A stretch of 64,000 nucleotides of DNA from Lachnospiraceae bacterium XBD2001 (lineage in GTDB: Bacteria; Bacillota; Clostridia; Lachnospirales; Lachnospiraceae), in contig FPAN01000003.1 in assembly GCA_900116395.1 (NCBI GenBank), positions 248,001 through 312,000 on the forward strand, read 5' to 3'. The translations under genes and the position numbers were made by a program. The first letter of the stretch is position 1; the number at the start of each line of letters is the position of its first letter. Positions 1-8,937 of the stretch are shown piece by piece. The notes beneath the pieces were generated by a model. The model was not told the DNA's origin. It did not search any database and saw only the letters and a program-made list of their open reading frames with translations.

Positions 1-1689
1 CATAACGGTTTTAAGATGGAACAGGCTGCTATCTATACACCGGAGCAATATGCCGCCCTTCAGACCAGTCTACAACCGGTGTATCATCTCACCAAGGGCC
101 TTAGTAACCTGACTGTGAAAAAGTCGGTGAAGGCAGCCATGGAAGAGATATCCTTGGAGGACTACATACCGGATTCTTTTCTTAAGAAGCATACGTTGAT
201 TGATTTGGCAGAAGCCTATCAAAGGATTCATTTTCCTACAGCCATGGAGGAACTCCTAGATGCCAGAAGGCGCTTGGTCTACGATGAATTCTTTGATTTT
301 ATTCTGCGGGTTCAGTTAGAAAAAGCAAAAGAAGAGGAAGCAGTGTTACCAATCGAACTTCCAAAGCGAAGCCTGTATGATAAGGTGCGCTGGCAGCTTC
401 CTTTTCAGCTAACCGCAGGCCAGGTGGAATGCTTAGAGGCTATGGAACGGGATCTGTTACAGGGCGATTGTAAACAGCGTCTCATCCAGGGAGATGTTGG
501 AAGCGGTAAAACCATCGTTGCGTTTCTTGCTATGCTTCGTATGGCTGAGAATGGCTATCAGACTGCTATTATGGCCCCTACGGAAGTGTTGGCGGCACAG
601 CATTACGAGACCTTTTTGGAATACTGCAAGACCTACCACATTCCCTATCCGGTCTATCTTCTGATGGGATCCATGTCAGCCAAGGAGAAGAAGGAAGTCT
701 ATGGACACCTGGCTTCCGATGAAGTCTGCTTTGTCATCGGCACCCATGCATTGATTCAAAAAAAGGTATCCTTCTCTCATTTAGGCATGGTCATTACCGA
801 TGAACAACACCGATTCGGTGTGAAACAACGGATGAACTTATCCGTTAAGGGAGAACATCCTTATGTACTGGTAATGTCTGCAACCCCAATCCCAAGAACC
901 CTTGCAATGATTCTCTATGGGGATATGCAGATTTCTACCATTCGAAGTGCTCCCAAAGACCGTTTGCCGATTAAGAATGCGATTATTGATGAAGCCAATC
1001 GTACCAAGGCTTACCAGTTTATTGCCAGGGAGATTCAGGCGGGGCATCAGGCGTATATCATATGTCCGTTGATCGAAGCCAGTGAGACCACCGAGGCGGA
1101 AAACGTCACGGAATATGCCAAGAGAATAGAAAAAATATTTGCGGGGCAAGGGAAAGTCGGTGTCTTACACGGACGAATGACGCCGGAAGAGAAAAACGCC
1201 GTTATGCATGCATTTGCAACCAATGAAACCAATATTCTTGTATCCACCACGGTTGTGGAGGTTGGTGTGAATGTACCCAATGCCACGGTAATGATGATTG
1301 AGAATGCCAATCGGTTCGGCCTTGCTCAATTGCACCAGCTTCGTGGTCGCGTCGGCCGTGGAAGCGCACAGTCCTATTGTATGTTTATCAAAGATAAGAG
1401 CTGTAAGGATGCGAAACGTTTGGAAATTTTGAATCGTTCCAATGATGGATTTGAAATTGCGGCGGAAGATTTGAAGCTGCGTGGACCGGGAGATTTTTAC
1501 GGGATTCGTCAGTCCGGTGATATGAATTTTTCGATTGCGGATATTTATCAGGATGCGGATGTGCTGCAGATGGTAAGCGAAGATGTTGCGGATATTCTTC
1601 GTGTTGATCCGGAACTATCCAGCGCGGACGGAGTCTTGATTCGAAATCATTTGAAACAAAAAGAACATCAAATCTACGATAATTTATAA
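1..1689 (+). CDS. recG: ATP-dependent DNA helicase RecG, 5' truncated by window edge
   Basis: RecG is a branch-migrating superfamily 2 helicase that remodels stalled forks and Holliday junctions. The frame is open from base 1, so the true start and the first roughly 120 residues (part of the wedge domain) lie outside the window; full-length RecG is about 680 residues. Counting from base 1, a Walker A motif GDVGSGKT lies near residue 164, a DEQH box near 267, a SATPIPRT motif follows, and the C-terminal half carries the RecG LRGRVGRG and LKLRGPGDFYG signatures. The Met at 16 is internal, not a start. The gene ends at a hairpin shared with the convergent rqcH. Confidence 0.97.
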   Translation, partial: HNGFKMEQAAIYTPEQYAALQTSLQPVYHLTKGLSNLTVKKSVKAAMEEISLEDYIPDSFLKKHTLIDLAEAYQRIHFPTAMEELLDARRRLVYDEFFDFILRVQLEKAKEEEAVLPIELPKRSLYDKVRWQLPFQLTAGQVECLEAMERDLLQGDCKQRLIQGDVGSGKTIVAFLAMLRMAENGYQTAIMAPTEVLAAQHYETFLEYCKTYHIPYPVYLLMGSMSAKEKKEVYGHLASDEVCFVIGTHALIQKKVSFSHLGMVITDEQHRFGVKQRMNLSVKGEHPYVLVMSATPIPRTLAMILYGDMQISTIRSAPKDRLPIKNAIIDEANRTKAYQFIAREIQAGHQAYIICPLIEASETTEAENVTEYAKRIEKIFAGQGKVGVLHGRMTPEEKNAVMHAFATNETNILVSTTVVEVGVNVPNATVMMIENANRFGLAQLHQLRGRVGRGSAQSYCMFIKDKSCKDAKRLEILNRSNDGFEIAAEDLKLRGPGDFYGIRQSGDMNFSIADIYQDADVLQMVSEDVADILRVDPELSSADGVLIRNHLKQKEHQIYDNL

Positions 1690-1690
1690 A

Positions 1691-1723
1691 ACGGTAGCCG
1701 GTTGGCTACCGTTCTTTTTATTT
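1691..1723. terminator. Bidirectional terminator between recG and rqcH
   Basis: A 9-bp perfect stem (ACGGTAGCC / GGCTACCGT, 1691-1712) with a 4-nt loop is followed by a T-rich run on the plus strand and, read the other way, by TTTTAT. It sits between two convergent genes and slightly overlaps the 3' end of rqcH, so it can serve both. Confidence 0.9.
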
Positions 1724-3466
1724 TACCGGTGTCACATCCCGAAGTTCGGGCTTTACAGACATGGAATAGTTGGTGTAGTAAATGACATATCCCGGAACTG
1801 CACCTGCCGGTTTTTTCACGTTCTTTTTCTGCAGGTAATCGATTTCCAATTTGTCGGAATCTCTGCCGCTGGAGTAATATCCGGCCAGAGCTGCTGCAAT
1901 TTCAAAGATATGATCCGGCAACTCTTTGTTGTCAGCCTTGACAATTACATGAGAACCCGGCATTTTCTTGGCGTGGAACCACCAATCGTTGCCGGTGGCG
2001 AACTTGAAGGTTAATTCATCGTTCTGGTAATTGTTCTTACCTACATAGATATGGAAACCGTCAGAGGTCACATAATGGAGTGGTACTCCCTTGGCGCTGC
2101 CTTTTTTCTTGTCCCGACTGTGATGCTTCTTGATGTATCCGTAATCTGACAGCTCCTGCCGAATCATCGCCAGATCCCCTTCGGATTCCGCAATGGTAAG
2201 AGAAGTGGCAATGGAACTTAAATGCTCGATGGCGCTTTTCGTCTCTACCAGAAGATCCGTCAGATTCTCTTTGGTACGTTTTAACTTATTGTACCGCTCG
2301 AAGTAAGCGGCCGCATTCTCCATAGCATCCTTCTGGGGATCTAGGGGAATGGTAAGGGGTTCGTTGGTGTAGTAATTATCTACGGTAATCTCCTTGGCCC
2401 CCGGGGTAGCAGAGTAGCCATAGGTATGTAACAGCTCTCCATAGATGCGGTATTTTTCCATTTTTTCCGTATCCTGCATCTGTTTGCTCTGGAGCTGATA
2501 CTTCTTCTGATTGCGGTCTAAAAGGGTTGCCACAATCTTCCGCAAATCCTGTGACTTCTGATGCATGTTGTTGGTTTTGTTGCGGCGGGCATAATAGTCC
2601 TCCAGAAGTGCCGATACGCTGTCATAGGATTCCTTGCGTAAATCCGCAAAATGTTGTAATTCAAACACTGCGAATTCCTTAGGGCGTTCGCCGGAAGCTT
2701 CGTATACCATCTCCGGTGCAAAATGTCCTTCCTGCAAATCCTGCATAAAGGAACAAAAAGTCCCGTACAGACGCTCTTTTTCTTCTGTAGATAATGCCAG
2801 CATGGAATCGTCATGTTCCAAATGGCTGCGATAAGAAATCTCTTCCGCCAAAGCAAACCCGAATCCCATAAAAGAATCGGAGAGAGCCTTCGGTACAGAC
2901 AAGGCCTTCTTGCAGACCTCTTCAAAGAAGACTTCCTTGGTTACGGTAAAAGGATCGTGCTTGCCTTCCTGCATAGGGATAAAGTATTCTCTGCCCGGTA
3001 GCACTTCACGAACGGAACTCATCTGATAGCCAACGTGCTTGATTGCATCAATAATACGGTTCTCGCTGTCGCAGAAAATAATATTGGAGTGCTTGCCCAT
3101 AATCTCCACGTACAAGAACTTCTCGGCCCAATCCCCAAGCTCATCTAAGTGTTCGATACGAAAACGGATCACACGTTCCATGGCAATCTGAGAAATCTCG
3201 GTAATCTTGCCGTTGCCGATGTACTTGCGCAATACCATACAAAAATTCGGCGCAGTAATGGGGCTTGGCTTGTTCTCCGAACTAAGATATATCAGCGGAA
3301 GAGAAGCGTTGGCGGAGATTAACAGGCGATAGGTGCCTTTTTCTCCTTTGACCGTAATCATAAGCTCTTCTTTTTCCGGCTGTGCAATCTTGGAAATCTT
3401 GCGATTTAATAATGTCTGATTAAGTTCATGGACCAATCCATGAATGGTAGAACCATCAAAAGCCAT
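1718..3466 (-). CDS. rqcH: NFACT-family protein RqcH (Rqc2 homologue)
   Basis: This 582-residue protein matches the NFACT family (older name fibronectin-binding protein, FbpA). In bacteria RqcH binds stalled 50S subunits carrying peptidyl-tRNA and recruits Ala-tRNA to add alanine tails that mark the nascent chain for degradation. The N-terminal NFACT-N domain begins AFDGSTIHGL, a coiled-coil middle follows at about 300-440, and the C-terminal NFACT-R domain contains DWWFHAKKMPGSHV near residue 490. Length is typical. It is divergent from yloC, with promoters back to back, and has no operon partner on its own strand. Confidence 0.93.
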   Translation of the reverse strand: MAFDGSTIHGLVHELNQTLLNRKISKIAQPEKEELMITVKGEKGTYRLLISANASLPLIYLSSENKPSPITAPNFCMVLRKYIGNGKITEISQIAMERVIRFRIEHLDELGDWAEKFLYVEIMGKHSNIIFCDSENRIIDAIKHVGYQMSSVREVLPGREYFIPMQEGKHDPFTVTKEVFFEEVCKKALSVPKALSDSFMGFGFALAEEISYRSHLEHDDSMLALSTEEKERLYGTFCSFMQDLQEGHFAPEMVYEASGERPKEFAVFELQHFADLRKESYDSVSALLEDYYARRNKTNNMHQKSQDLRKIVATLLDRNQKKYQLQSKQMQDTEKMEKYRIYGELLHTYGYSATPGAKEITVDNYYTNEPLTIPLDPQKDAMENAAAYFERYNKLKRTKENLTDLLVETKSAIEHLSSIATSLTIAESEGDLAMIRQELSDYGYIKKHHSRDKKKGSAKGVPLHYVTSDGFHIYVGKNNYQNDELTFKFATGNDWWFHAKKMPGSHVIVKADNKELPDHIFEIAAALAGYYSSGRDSDKLEIDYLQKKNVKKPAGAVPGYVIYYTNYSMSVKPELRDVTPVK

Positions 3467-3496
3467 AAGATACCTCTTCTTAAAAATCTATCTTTC

Positions 3497-3525
3497 ATAA
3501 TATCCGTTCGTTGCCCTGTTGACAA
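3497..3525 (-). promoter_or_regulatory. Sigma-A promoter of rqcH
   Basis: On the minus strand TTGTCA (3520-3525) and TATTAT (3497-3502) are separated by exactly 17 nt, 30 nt upstream of the rqcH start. No other good candidate lies between the divergent genes on this strand. Confidence 0.65.
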
Positions 3526-3556
3526 GGCTTTGCGGCACTTTTTCAGGGGCAAAACA

Positions 3557-3585
3557 TTGACGAATAGGCGCGGATTCTCTATAAT
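3557..3585 (+). promoter_or_regulatory. Sigma-A promoter of the yloC-gmk-rpoZ operon
   Basis: TTGACG (3557-3562), a 17-nt spacer and a perfect TATAAT (3580-3585) precede yloC by about 65 nt. The following genes are tightly spaced up to coaD, so this is probably the main promoter of that run. Confidence 0.75.
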
Positions 3586-3650
3586 AGGAACAATGATAGT
3601 ATACATTAATATGCCGAACGTGTGTCCGTTGCATATTGTAAGGAGCGACT

Positions 3651-4529
3651 ATGATTAAAAGCATGACAGGATTCGGACATGGTGAATACGCCAATGATTC
3701 CGAAAAAGTGACAGTTGAGATTAAATCTGTTAATCATCGTTATCTGGACCTCAACCTGAAACTTCCGAAGAAGTTCTCTGCATTTGAGAATCAGATTCGC
3801 AACCGACTGAAGACGGACTTAAGTCGTGGTAAGGTTGACCTCTATGTTTCCTATGAATCTTCGGCAGATCGGAATTATTCCATCCAATATAACCCACTTA
3901 TTGCATCGGAATATTACAACAATCTGAAGCAGATGGCACAGGATTTGGGACTGAGCGAGGATATTACCGCAACCAGACTGGCACAGTTTCCGGATGTTTT
4001 CGAGATTCGTGAGACGGGAGCCGACGAAGATCAGTTGTGGGATTTGTTGTCCCATGCCTTGGATCTGGCGTTGGAACAGTTTATTGAGAATCGTGAGAAC
4101 GAGGGTGCCCGGCTGAAAGAAGACTTATTGGATAAGCTTTCCCAGATGGAAGAACAGGTAGCCTTCATTGAGAGACGTTCCCCGCAGATTCTTGAGGAAT
4201 ACAAGGAACGTTTGCGTCGTAAGATTGAAGAGTTGTTAGAGGACCGTCAGATTGACGAGAACCGTATCGCAATGGAAGTGACGCTTTACGCGGATAAGAT
4301 TTGCGTGGACGAAGAGATTGTTCGTTTGAAGAGCCACATTCGCGAAGCCAGAGAAGCATTAGAGAAGATGGATGAGGTTGGTCGTAAGATGGATTTCTTA
4401 GCACAGGAGTTGAACAGAGAATCCAATACCATCCTTTCCAAGTCTACCGATGTAGAAATCGCTGATTGCGGCATTACGTTAAAGACTCTCATCGAGAAGA
4501 TCCGCGAGCAAATACAGAATCTTGAATAA
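3651..4529 (+). CDS. yloC: YicC/YloC-family endoribonuclease
   Basis: The 292-residue product begins MIKSMTGFG, the hallmark of the YicC/YloC family, and ends with the conserved C-terminal DUF1732-type region (DFLAQELNRESNTILSK). E. coli YicC is reported to act as an endoribonuclease that influences small-RNA turnover; the role in Firmicutes is less clear. Start at 3651 is supported by AAGGAG about 6 nt upstream. It is first in the run leading to gmk and rpoZ, an order conserved in Firmicutes, but the small remA/DUF370 gene often found between yloC and gmk is absent here. Confidence 0.93.
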   Translation: MIKSMTGFGHGEYANDSEKVTVEIKSVNHRYLDLNLKLPKKFSAFENQIRNRLKTDLSRGKVDLYVSYESSADRNYSIQYNPLIASEYYNNLKQMAQDLGLSEDITATRLAQFPDVFEIRETGADEDQLWDLLSHALDLALEQFIENRENEGARLKEDLLDKLSQMEEQVAFIERRSPQILEEYKERLRRKIEELLEDRQIDENRIAMEVTLYADKICVDEEIVRLKSHIREAREALEKMDEVGRKMDFLAQELNRESNTILSKSTDVEIADCGITLKTLIEKIREQIQNLE

Positions 4530-4543
4530 AGGAGCCGATTATT

Positions 4544-5182
4544 GTGAATCATCGCAATGGTTTGATTATTGTCCTGTCCGGTTTTTCCGGAGCCGGCAAG
4601 GGCACAATTATGAAAAATCTACTGAAGAATTATCCGGATATGTATCATTTATCCATTTCCGCCACAACCCGTGATATGCGTCCGGGAGAGCAGGACGGAA
4701 GAGAATACTTCTTTAAGACCAGAGAAGAATTCGATGATATGATTGCCAAGGGTGAATTCTTGGAATATGCCACCTTCAACGGCAATTCCTACGGAACACC
4801 GAAGGCCTATGTAGAACAGCTTGCCTTAGAGGGTAAGGACGTCATCTTAGAGATTGAAGTCCAGGGAGCCCTTCAGGTGAAGGAAATCTTCCCGGAAGCA
4901 TTACTGTTATTCGTTACTCCGCCTTCTGCACAGACCTTGAAGGAGCGTCTGGTAGGAAGAGGTACCGAGTCCGAGGATGTGATTTGCCAGCGCCTGGCTA
5001 TTTCCGCCAAGGAATCTCACCTGATGGAGAAGTACGATTATCTTATCGTGAACGATGTGCTGGAGAACAGTGTCAGAGAAGTGCATGAAATCATTCAATG
5101 CGAACACTTCCGCACTGCTAGAAATAAATCTGCGATCCAGGAAATGCAGAAAGAATTAACCATTTTTTCAAAAGGAGAATAA
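4544..5182 (+). CDS. gmk: Guanylate kinase
   Basis: Gmk phosphorylates GMP to GDP and is essential for GTP and dGTP synthesis; in Firmicutes it is a target of (p)ppGpp. The 212-residue protein carries the P-loop GFSGAGKGT near residue 12 and the GMP-binding region SATTRDMRPGEQDGREYFF. The start is a GTG at 4544, chosen because AAGGAG lies just upstream and no in-frame ATG fits the family N-terminus. It follows yloC by 14 nt and precedes rpoZ by 4 nt. Confidence 0.96.
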   Translation: MNHRNGLIIVLSGFSGAGKGTIMKNLLKNYPDMYHLSISATTRDMRPGEQDGREYFFKTREEFDDMIAKGEFLEYATFNGNSYGTPKAYVEQLALEGKDVILEIEVQGALQVKEIFPEALLLFVTPPSAQTLKERLVGRGTESEDVICQRLAISAKESHLMEKYDYLIVNDVLENSVREVHEIIQCEHFRTARNKSAIQEMQKELTIFSKGE

Positions 5183-5186
5183 TAAA

Positions 5187-5528
5187 ATGATCCATCCATC
5201 TTATGTAGAACTTATGGCAGTTGTAAACGACGACGTTGTAATCGGTGAGGAGCCGGTAGTTAACAGTCGTTACAGCATTGTAAGCGCAACCGCAAAGCGT
5301 GCCCGTCAGATTATTGACGGCCAGGAGCCAATGATTTCCGGCGCTTATGATATGAAGCCGCTTTCTATCGCTGTGAAGGAGCTTTACGAAGGCAAATTGA
5401 AGATTTTAACTGACGAAGAAGCTGCAGAAAAAGAAGCTGAGATGTTAGCAGAAGAAGAGGCAGCAGCTGCCGCAGCAGCAGAGGCCGCTGAAGCGGAAGA
5501 AGCAGAGGAAGAGTCTGAGGAAGCCTAA
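5187..5528 (+). CDS. rpoZ: RNA polymerase omega subunit
   Basis: Omega helps fold and assemble the beta-prime subunit. The conserved core begins MIHPSYVELM and includes NSRYSIVSATAKRARQI, the segment that docks on beta-prime. The 113-residue product is longer than many omegas because residues from about 75 onward form an almost pure Ala/Glu tail, probably a charged helix or disordered extension. It lies between gmk and rimO with 3-4 nt spacing, so it is cotranscribed with both. The strong AAAGGAG upstream supports the start. Confidence 0.93.
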   Translation: MIHPSYVELMAVVNDDVVIGEEPVVNSRYSIVSATAKRARQIIDGQEPMISGAYDMKPLSIAVKELYEGKLKILTDEEAAEKEAEMLAEEEAAAAAAAEAAEAEEAEEESEEA

Positions 5529-5531
5529 TTT

Positions 5532-6854
5532 ATGAATGTATTTTTTGTTTCATTAGGTTGTGACAAGAATCTTGTGGATTCCGAGCATATGCTTTCCTTG
5601 TTACAGAAGCATGGATATTCCATTTGCGATGATGAGCGAATTGCAGATGTGATTGTCATCAACAGTTGCTGCTTCATCAAGGATGCTATGGAAGAGAGCA
5701 TTGATACCATCATCGAGATGGGCCGTATGAAAGAAGAAGGTAATTGCAAAGCTCTGATTGTTTGCGGATGCTTATCTCAGCGCTTTGCAGAAGAATTCCG
5801 GGAGGAACTTCCCGAGGTCGATGGCGTGATAGGAACCAATTCCTATGATGCCATTGTTTCCGTTATTGATGATGTTCTTGCCGGCAAGGAAGCCAAGGTC
5901 CTTCGTCCGCTTAGCGGCATGCCGCAAAATGACGGCCGTGTGGTAACCACCGGAGGATTTTTTGCCTACCTTAAAATTGCGGAAGGTTGCGACAAGCATT
6001 GTTCTTATTGCATTATTCCGAAGATTCGCGGAGATTTCCGTTCCGTTCCGATGGAAGAACTGTTGGAAGAAGCCACCCAGTTGGCCCGTGACGGCGTTAA
6101 GGAACTGGTACTGGTTGCTCAGGAAGTAACGGTATACGGTACCGATCTCTACGGCAAGAAGATGCTTCCGACCTTGCTTCGTAAATTGTCCGAGATTGAA
6201 GGAATTCGTTGGATTCGTTTGTTATATTGCTATCCGGAAGAGATTACCGACGAGCTGATTGAAGAGATGGCCACCAATCCTAAGGTTTGCCATTATATCG
6301 ATATGCCGATTCAGCACATCAGCGATCGCATCTTAGGTCGTATGGGGCGTCGTACCTCCAGTCAGGATATTTATGACATGATTGCGAAGCTGCGTAATCG
6401 TATCCCGGATATTACTTTGCGTACCACTTTGATTTGCGGTTTCCCTGGAGAGACGGAGGCCGACCATCAGGAAGTGATGCGTTTTATTCGCGAAGCGGCA
6501 TTTGACCGTTTGGGTGCGTTTACCTACTCTCCGGAAGATGGCACAGTAGCTGCCGGATTCCCGGATCAGGTAGATGAAGTAATAAAAGATTTATGGTACA
6601 ACGATGTGATGAGTGCACAGCAAGAAATTGCTTTTGCGAAGAACGAAGATCTCATTGGCCAAACCTTCGATGTAATGATTGAAGGTCGTGTATCCGGCGA
6701 GGATGTCTATGTGGGACGTACTTTCCGAGATGCTCCGAATGTAGATGGTTATGTATTTGTAAATGCCAATCATGAGCTTATGAGCGGAGATTTCGTACGG
6801 GCAACCATTACTGCTGCCAAAGATTATGACGTAATAGGAGAGATCGTAGAATGA
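5532..6854 (+). CDS. rimO: Ribosomal protein S12 methylthiotransferase RimO
   Basis: RimO is a radical-SAM enzyme that adds a methylthio group to an aspartate of ribosomal protein S12. The UPF0004 N-terminal domain supplies cluster cysteines (FVSLGCDKN, INSCCF, IVCGCL). The radical-SAM CxxxCxxC motif is C153, C157 and C160 (CDKHCSYC), and a TRAM-like domain occupies the C-terminal 65 residues. At 440 residues it is the usual size, and the S12-type signatures favour RimO over MiaB. The stop overlaps the pgsA start by 4 nt, indicating translational coupling. Confidence 0.94.
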   Translation: MNVFFVSLGCDKNLVDSEHMLSLLQKHGYSICDDERIADVIVINSCCFIKDAMEESIDTIIEMGRMKEEGNCKALIVCGCLSQRFAEEFREELPEVDGVIGTNSYDAIVSVIDDVLAGKEAKVLRPLSGMPQNDGRVVTTGGFFAYLKIAEGCDKHCSYCIIPKIRGDFRSVPMEELLEEATQLARDGVKELVLVAQEVTVYGTDLYGKKMLPTLLRKLSEIEGIRWIRLLYCYPEEITDELIEEMATNPKVCHYIDMPIQHISDRILGRMGRRTSSQDIYDMIAKLRNRIPDITLRTTLICGFPGETEADHQEVMRFIREAAFDRLGAFTYSPEDGTVAAGFPDQVDEVIKDLWYNDVMSAQQEIAFAKNEDLIGQTFDVMIEGRVSGEDVYVGRTFRDAPNVDGYVFVNANHELMSGDFVRATITAAKDYDVIGEIVE

Positions 6855-7393
6855 ATTTACCAAACAAACTCACAATTTTCCGTGTAATTTTAATTCCGTT
6901 TTTTGTAGCTGTTTTATTGTTATATCCGGATAATTCCACCATGCGTTTGGTGGCAGATGCAATTTTTATTGTTGCCAGCCTAACGGATATGCTGGATGGC
7001 AAAATTGCCCGTAAGTACAACCTGGTTACCAACTTCGGTAAATTTATGGATCCGTTGGCAGATAAGCTTTTGGTATGCTCCGCAATGATTTGCCTGGTTG
7101 CATTGAATCAGATTCCTGCATGGATCGTTATCATTATCATTGCAAGAGAGTTCATTATCAGCGGTTTCCGTTTGGTTGCTGCGGATAACAACGTTGTCAT
7201 TGCCGCCAACTACTGGGGCAAGTTCAAAACCGTTTTCCAGATGCTGATGATTATTGTGATGGTAGCAAATTTTGCTTTCCCATTCTGGAATATTTTAGGA
7301 ATCGTTCTGATGTGGATTGCATTGGCATTGACCGTTATTTCCTTGGTTGTATATATCTATGACAACCGTGCTGTTTTGAAGGAGCAGAAATAA
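6851..7393 (+). CDS. pgsA: CDP-diacylglycerol-glycerol-3-phosphate 3-phosphatidyltransferase
   Basis: PgsA is the integral membrane enzyme that makes phosphatidylglycerophosphate, the committed step to phosphatidylglycerol and cardiolipin. The 180-residue protein has the full CDP-alcohol phosphotransferase signature, DG..AR........G...D...D, starting near residue 48 (DGKIAR through DPLADK), and several hydrophobic segments. It overlaps rimO by 4 nt and is followed 3 nt later by the cinA-type gene. The rimO-pgsA-cinA order is common in Firmicutes. Confidence 0.95.
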   Translation: MNLPNKLTIFRVILIPFFVAVLLLYPDNSTMRLVADAIFIVASLTDMLDGKIARKYNLVTNFGKFMDPLADKLLVCSAMICLVALNQIPAWIVIIIIAREFIISGFRLVAADNNVVIAANYWGKFKTVFQMLMIIVMVANFAFPFWNILGIVLMWIALALTVISLVVYIYDNRAVLKEQK

Positions 7394-7396
7394 ACC

Positions 7397-7864
7397 ATGA
7401 AAGTCGCAAGAGCTGTTGCCGGGAGGTTAGAGGAACTGGATATTTCCATAGCTACGGCGGAGAGTTGTACCGGAGGAATGATTGCTTCGGAACTGGTGAA
7501 TATTCCCGGTGTTTCCAATCATTTCAGTGAAGGGTACGTTACTTACTCCGAAGAAGCAAAAGAGCGCCTGTTGGGCGTGCGTCCCGCTACCTTACAGCAG
7601 TTTAGCGTCTATAGTGCCGAATGCGCCAGAGAGATGGCCTACGGCGTCAGGAAAGCCGCCGGTGCCGATATCGGTGTCGCAACCACCGGAATTGCCGGTC
7701 CGGACGGCGGTAGCGAAGAGTTTCCTGTGGGCCTTGTCTATATTGCCGTTGCCTACAAGAACAAGATTACTACCAGAAAATTTATCTTTTCGGGAGATCG
7801 TTACCGGATTCGTTATGCCGCTTGCAAGCAGGCATTTCGACTGGTGTTGGATGTCCTGGGTTAG
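7397..7864 (+). CDS. CinA C-terminal-domain protein (PncC-type nicotinamide-nucleotide amidohydrolase)
   Basis: The 155-residue protein is only the C-terminal CinA domain. TAESCTGGMIAS near residue 20 and TTGIAGPDGG near residue 95 are the family motifs. Stand-alone versions (PncC/YgaD type) hydrolyse the amide of nicotinamide mononucleotide in NAD salvage. The N-terminal MoaB-like domain of full-length CinA is missing, which is normal for this subgroup. It follows pgsA by 3 nt and precedes rsmD by 9 nt. Confidence 0.9.
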   Translation: MKVARAVAGRLEELDISIATAESCTGGMIASELVNIPGVSNHFSEGYVTYSEEAKERLLGVRPATLQQFSVYSAECAREMAYGVRKAAGADIGVATTGIAGPDGGSEEFPVGLVYIAVAYKNKITTRKFIFSGDRYRIRYAACKQAFRLVLDVLG

Positions 7865-7873
7865 GAGGGCTTC

Positions 7874-8425
7874 ATGCGTGTCATCGCAGGAAGTAGAAGG
7901 AGTATTCCTTTGATTACCGCAGAAGGACTGGATACCAGACCGACTACGGATCGAATCAAAGAGACCTTATTTAATATTTTACAAACAGAGATCGAAGGCA
8001 GTCGTTTCTTGGATTTATTTGCAGGAAGTGGACAGATGGGGATTGAAGCCCTTAGTCGCGGTGCTTCTTATGCGGTATTTGCCGAGCAGAACAAGAAATG
8101 CATCGATTGCATCCAGAAGAATCTGACCAAGACCAAGTTCCTTGAGGAGTCCAAGGTCATTGCCAGCAGTCTTCCGGATTGCCTGAAGACCCTAAAGAAT
8201 GACGAACCTTTTGATATTATTTTCATGGATCCGCCATACGCCTCCAATTTGGAGCCGGCCGTACTACGTATGATTGATGATTTGGAATTGGCACATGAGG
8301 ATTCGCTGATTATTATTGAGGCGACCTTAGATCGTGACGTATCTTTTGTAGATGAGACTTCCTTTGAAATTGTTCGTACCAAAGTATACAAGACCAATAA
8401 GCACATATTTTTACGCAGAAAGTAG
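7874..8425 (+). CDS. rsmD: 16S rRNA (guanine966-N2)-methyltransferase RsmD
   Basis: RsmD methylates G966 of 16S rRNA during 30S assembly. The 183-residue protein starts [10 protein letters not shown], has the SAM-binding [16 protein letters not shown] segment near residue 40 (normally GSGALG, here with Gln) and the catalytic DPPY motif near residue 120. The neighbour coaD, 8 nt downstream, is its classical partner. Start is supported by AGGAGG upstream. Confidence 0.95.
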   Translation: MRVIAGSRRSIPLITAEGLDTRPTTDRIKETLFNILQTEIEGSRFLDLFAGSGQMGIEALSRGASYAVFAEQNKKCIDCIQKNLTKTKFLEESKVIASSLPDCLKTLKNDEPFDIIFMDPPYASNLEPAVLRMIDDLELAHEDSLIIIEATLDRDVSFVDETSFEIVRTKVYKTNKHIFLRRK

Positions 8426-8433
8426 GGACTGGT

Positions 8434-8916
8434 ATGAGAAGAGCAATTTATCCGGGAAGCTTTGATCCCGTAACATTCGGACACTTGGATATCATCAAAA
8501 GATCATCCAAATTATTCGATGAAATCATCGTGGGAGTGCTGAATAACAGCCAAAAAAATGCGTTGTTTTCTATCGATGAACGTGTTAACATGATAAAGGA
8601 GTTAACCCGCGAATATCCCAATGTTCGCGTCGATTCCTTTGAGGGATTATTAGTGGATTACGCCAAGCAAGTCGACGCATCCATTATTATTCGTGGACTT
8701 CGTGCTGTTACGGATTTTGAATATGAGCTTCAGATTGCACAGACGAATCACGTGCAATATCAGAATTTGGAGACGGTATTTTTAACGACCTCTTTGAATT
8801 ATTCTTATCTAAGCTCAACCATTGTGCGTGAGTTCGCATCACACGGTGGGGACATCTCTCGTTTTGTACCTGCAGAGATCATTCCGTTAATCGAAGATAA
8901 GTACAACAGGAAATAA
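8434..8916 (+). CDS. coaD: Phosphopantetheine adenylyltransferase
   Basis: CoaD converts 4'-phosphopantetheine and ATP to dephospho-CoA, the penultimate step of coenzyme A synthesis. The 160-residue product shows the nucleotidyltransferase T/HxGH motif (PVTFGHLDI, residues 10-18) and the C-terminal LSSTIVRE motif. Length and end-to-end similarity are typical. It is 8 nt downstream of rsmD, in the last part of the operon starting at yloC. Confidence 0.96.
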   Translation: MRRAIYPGSFDPVTFGHLDIIKRSSKLFDEIIVGVLNNSQKNALFSIDERVNMIKELTREYPNVRVDSFEGLLVDYAKQVDASIIIRGLRAVTDFEYELQIAQTNHVQYQNLETVFLTTSLNYSYLSSTIVREFASHGGDISRFVPAEIIPLIEDKYNRK

Positions 8917-8937
8917 CATATATAAGGGAGAAGATAC

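Noticed and set aside
4530-4543. Missing remA/DUF370 gene between yloC and gmk
   Set aside because: Only 14 nt lie between the genes, so it is absent from this locus, but remA is often elsewhere or missing in Clostridia, so this alone is not remarkable.
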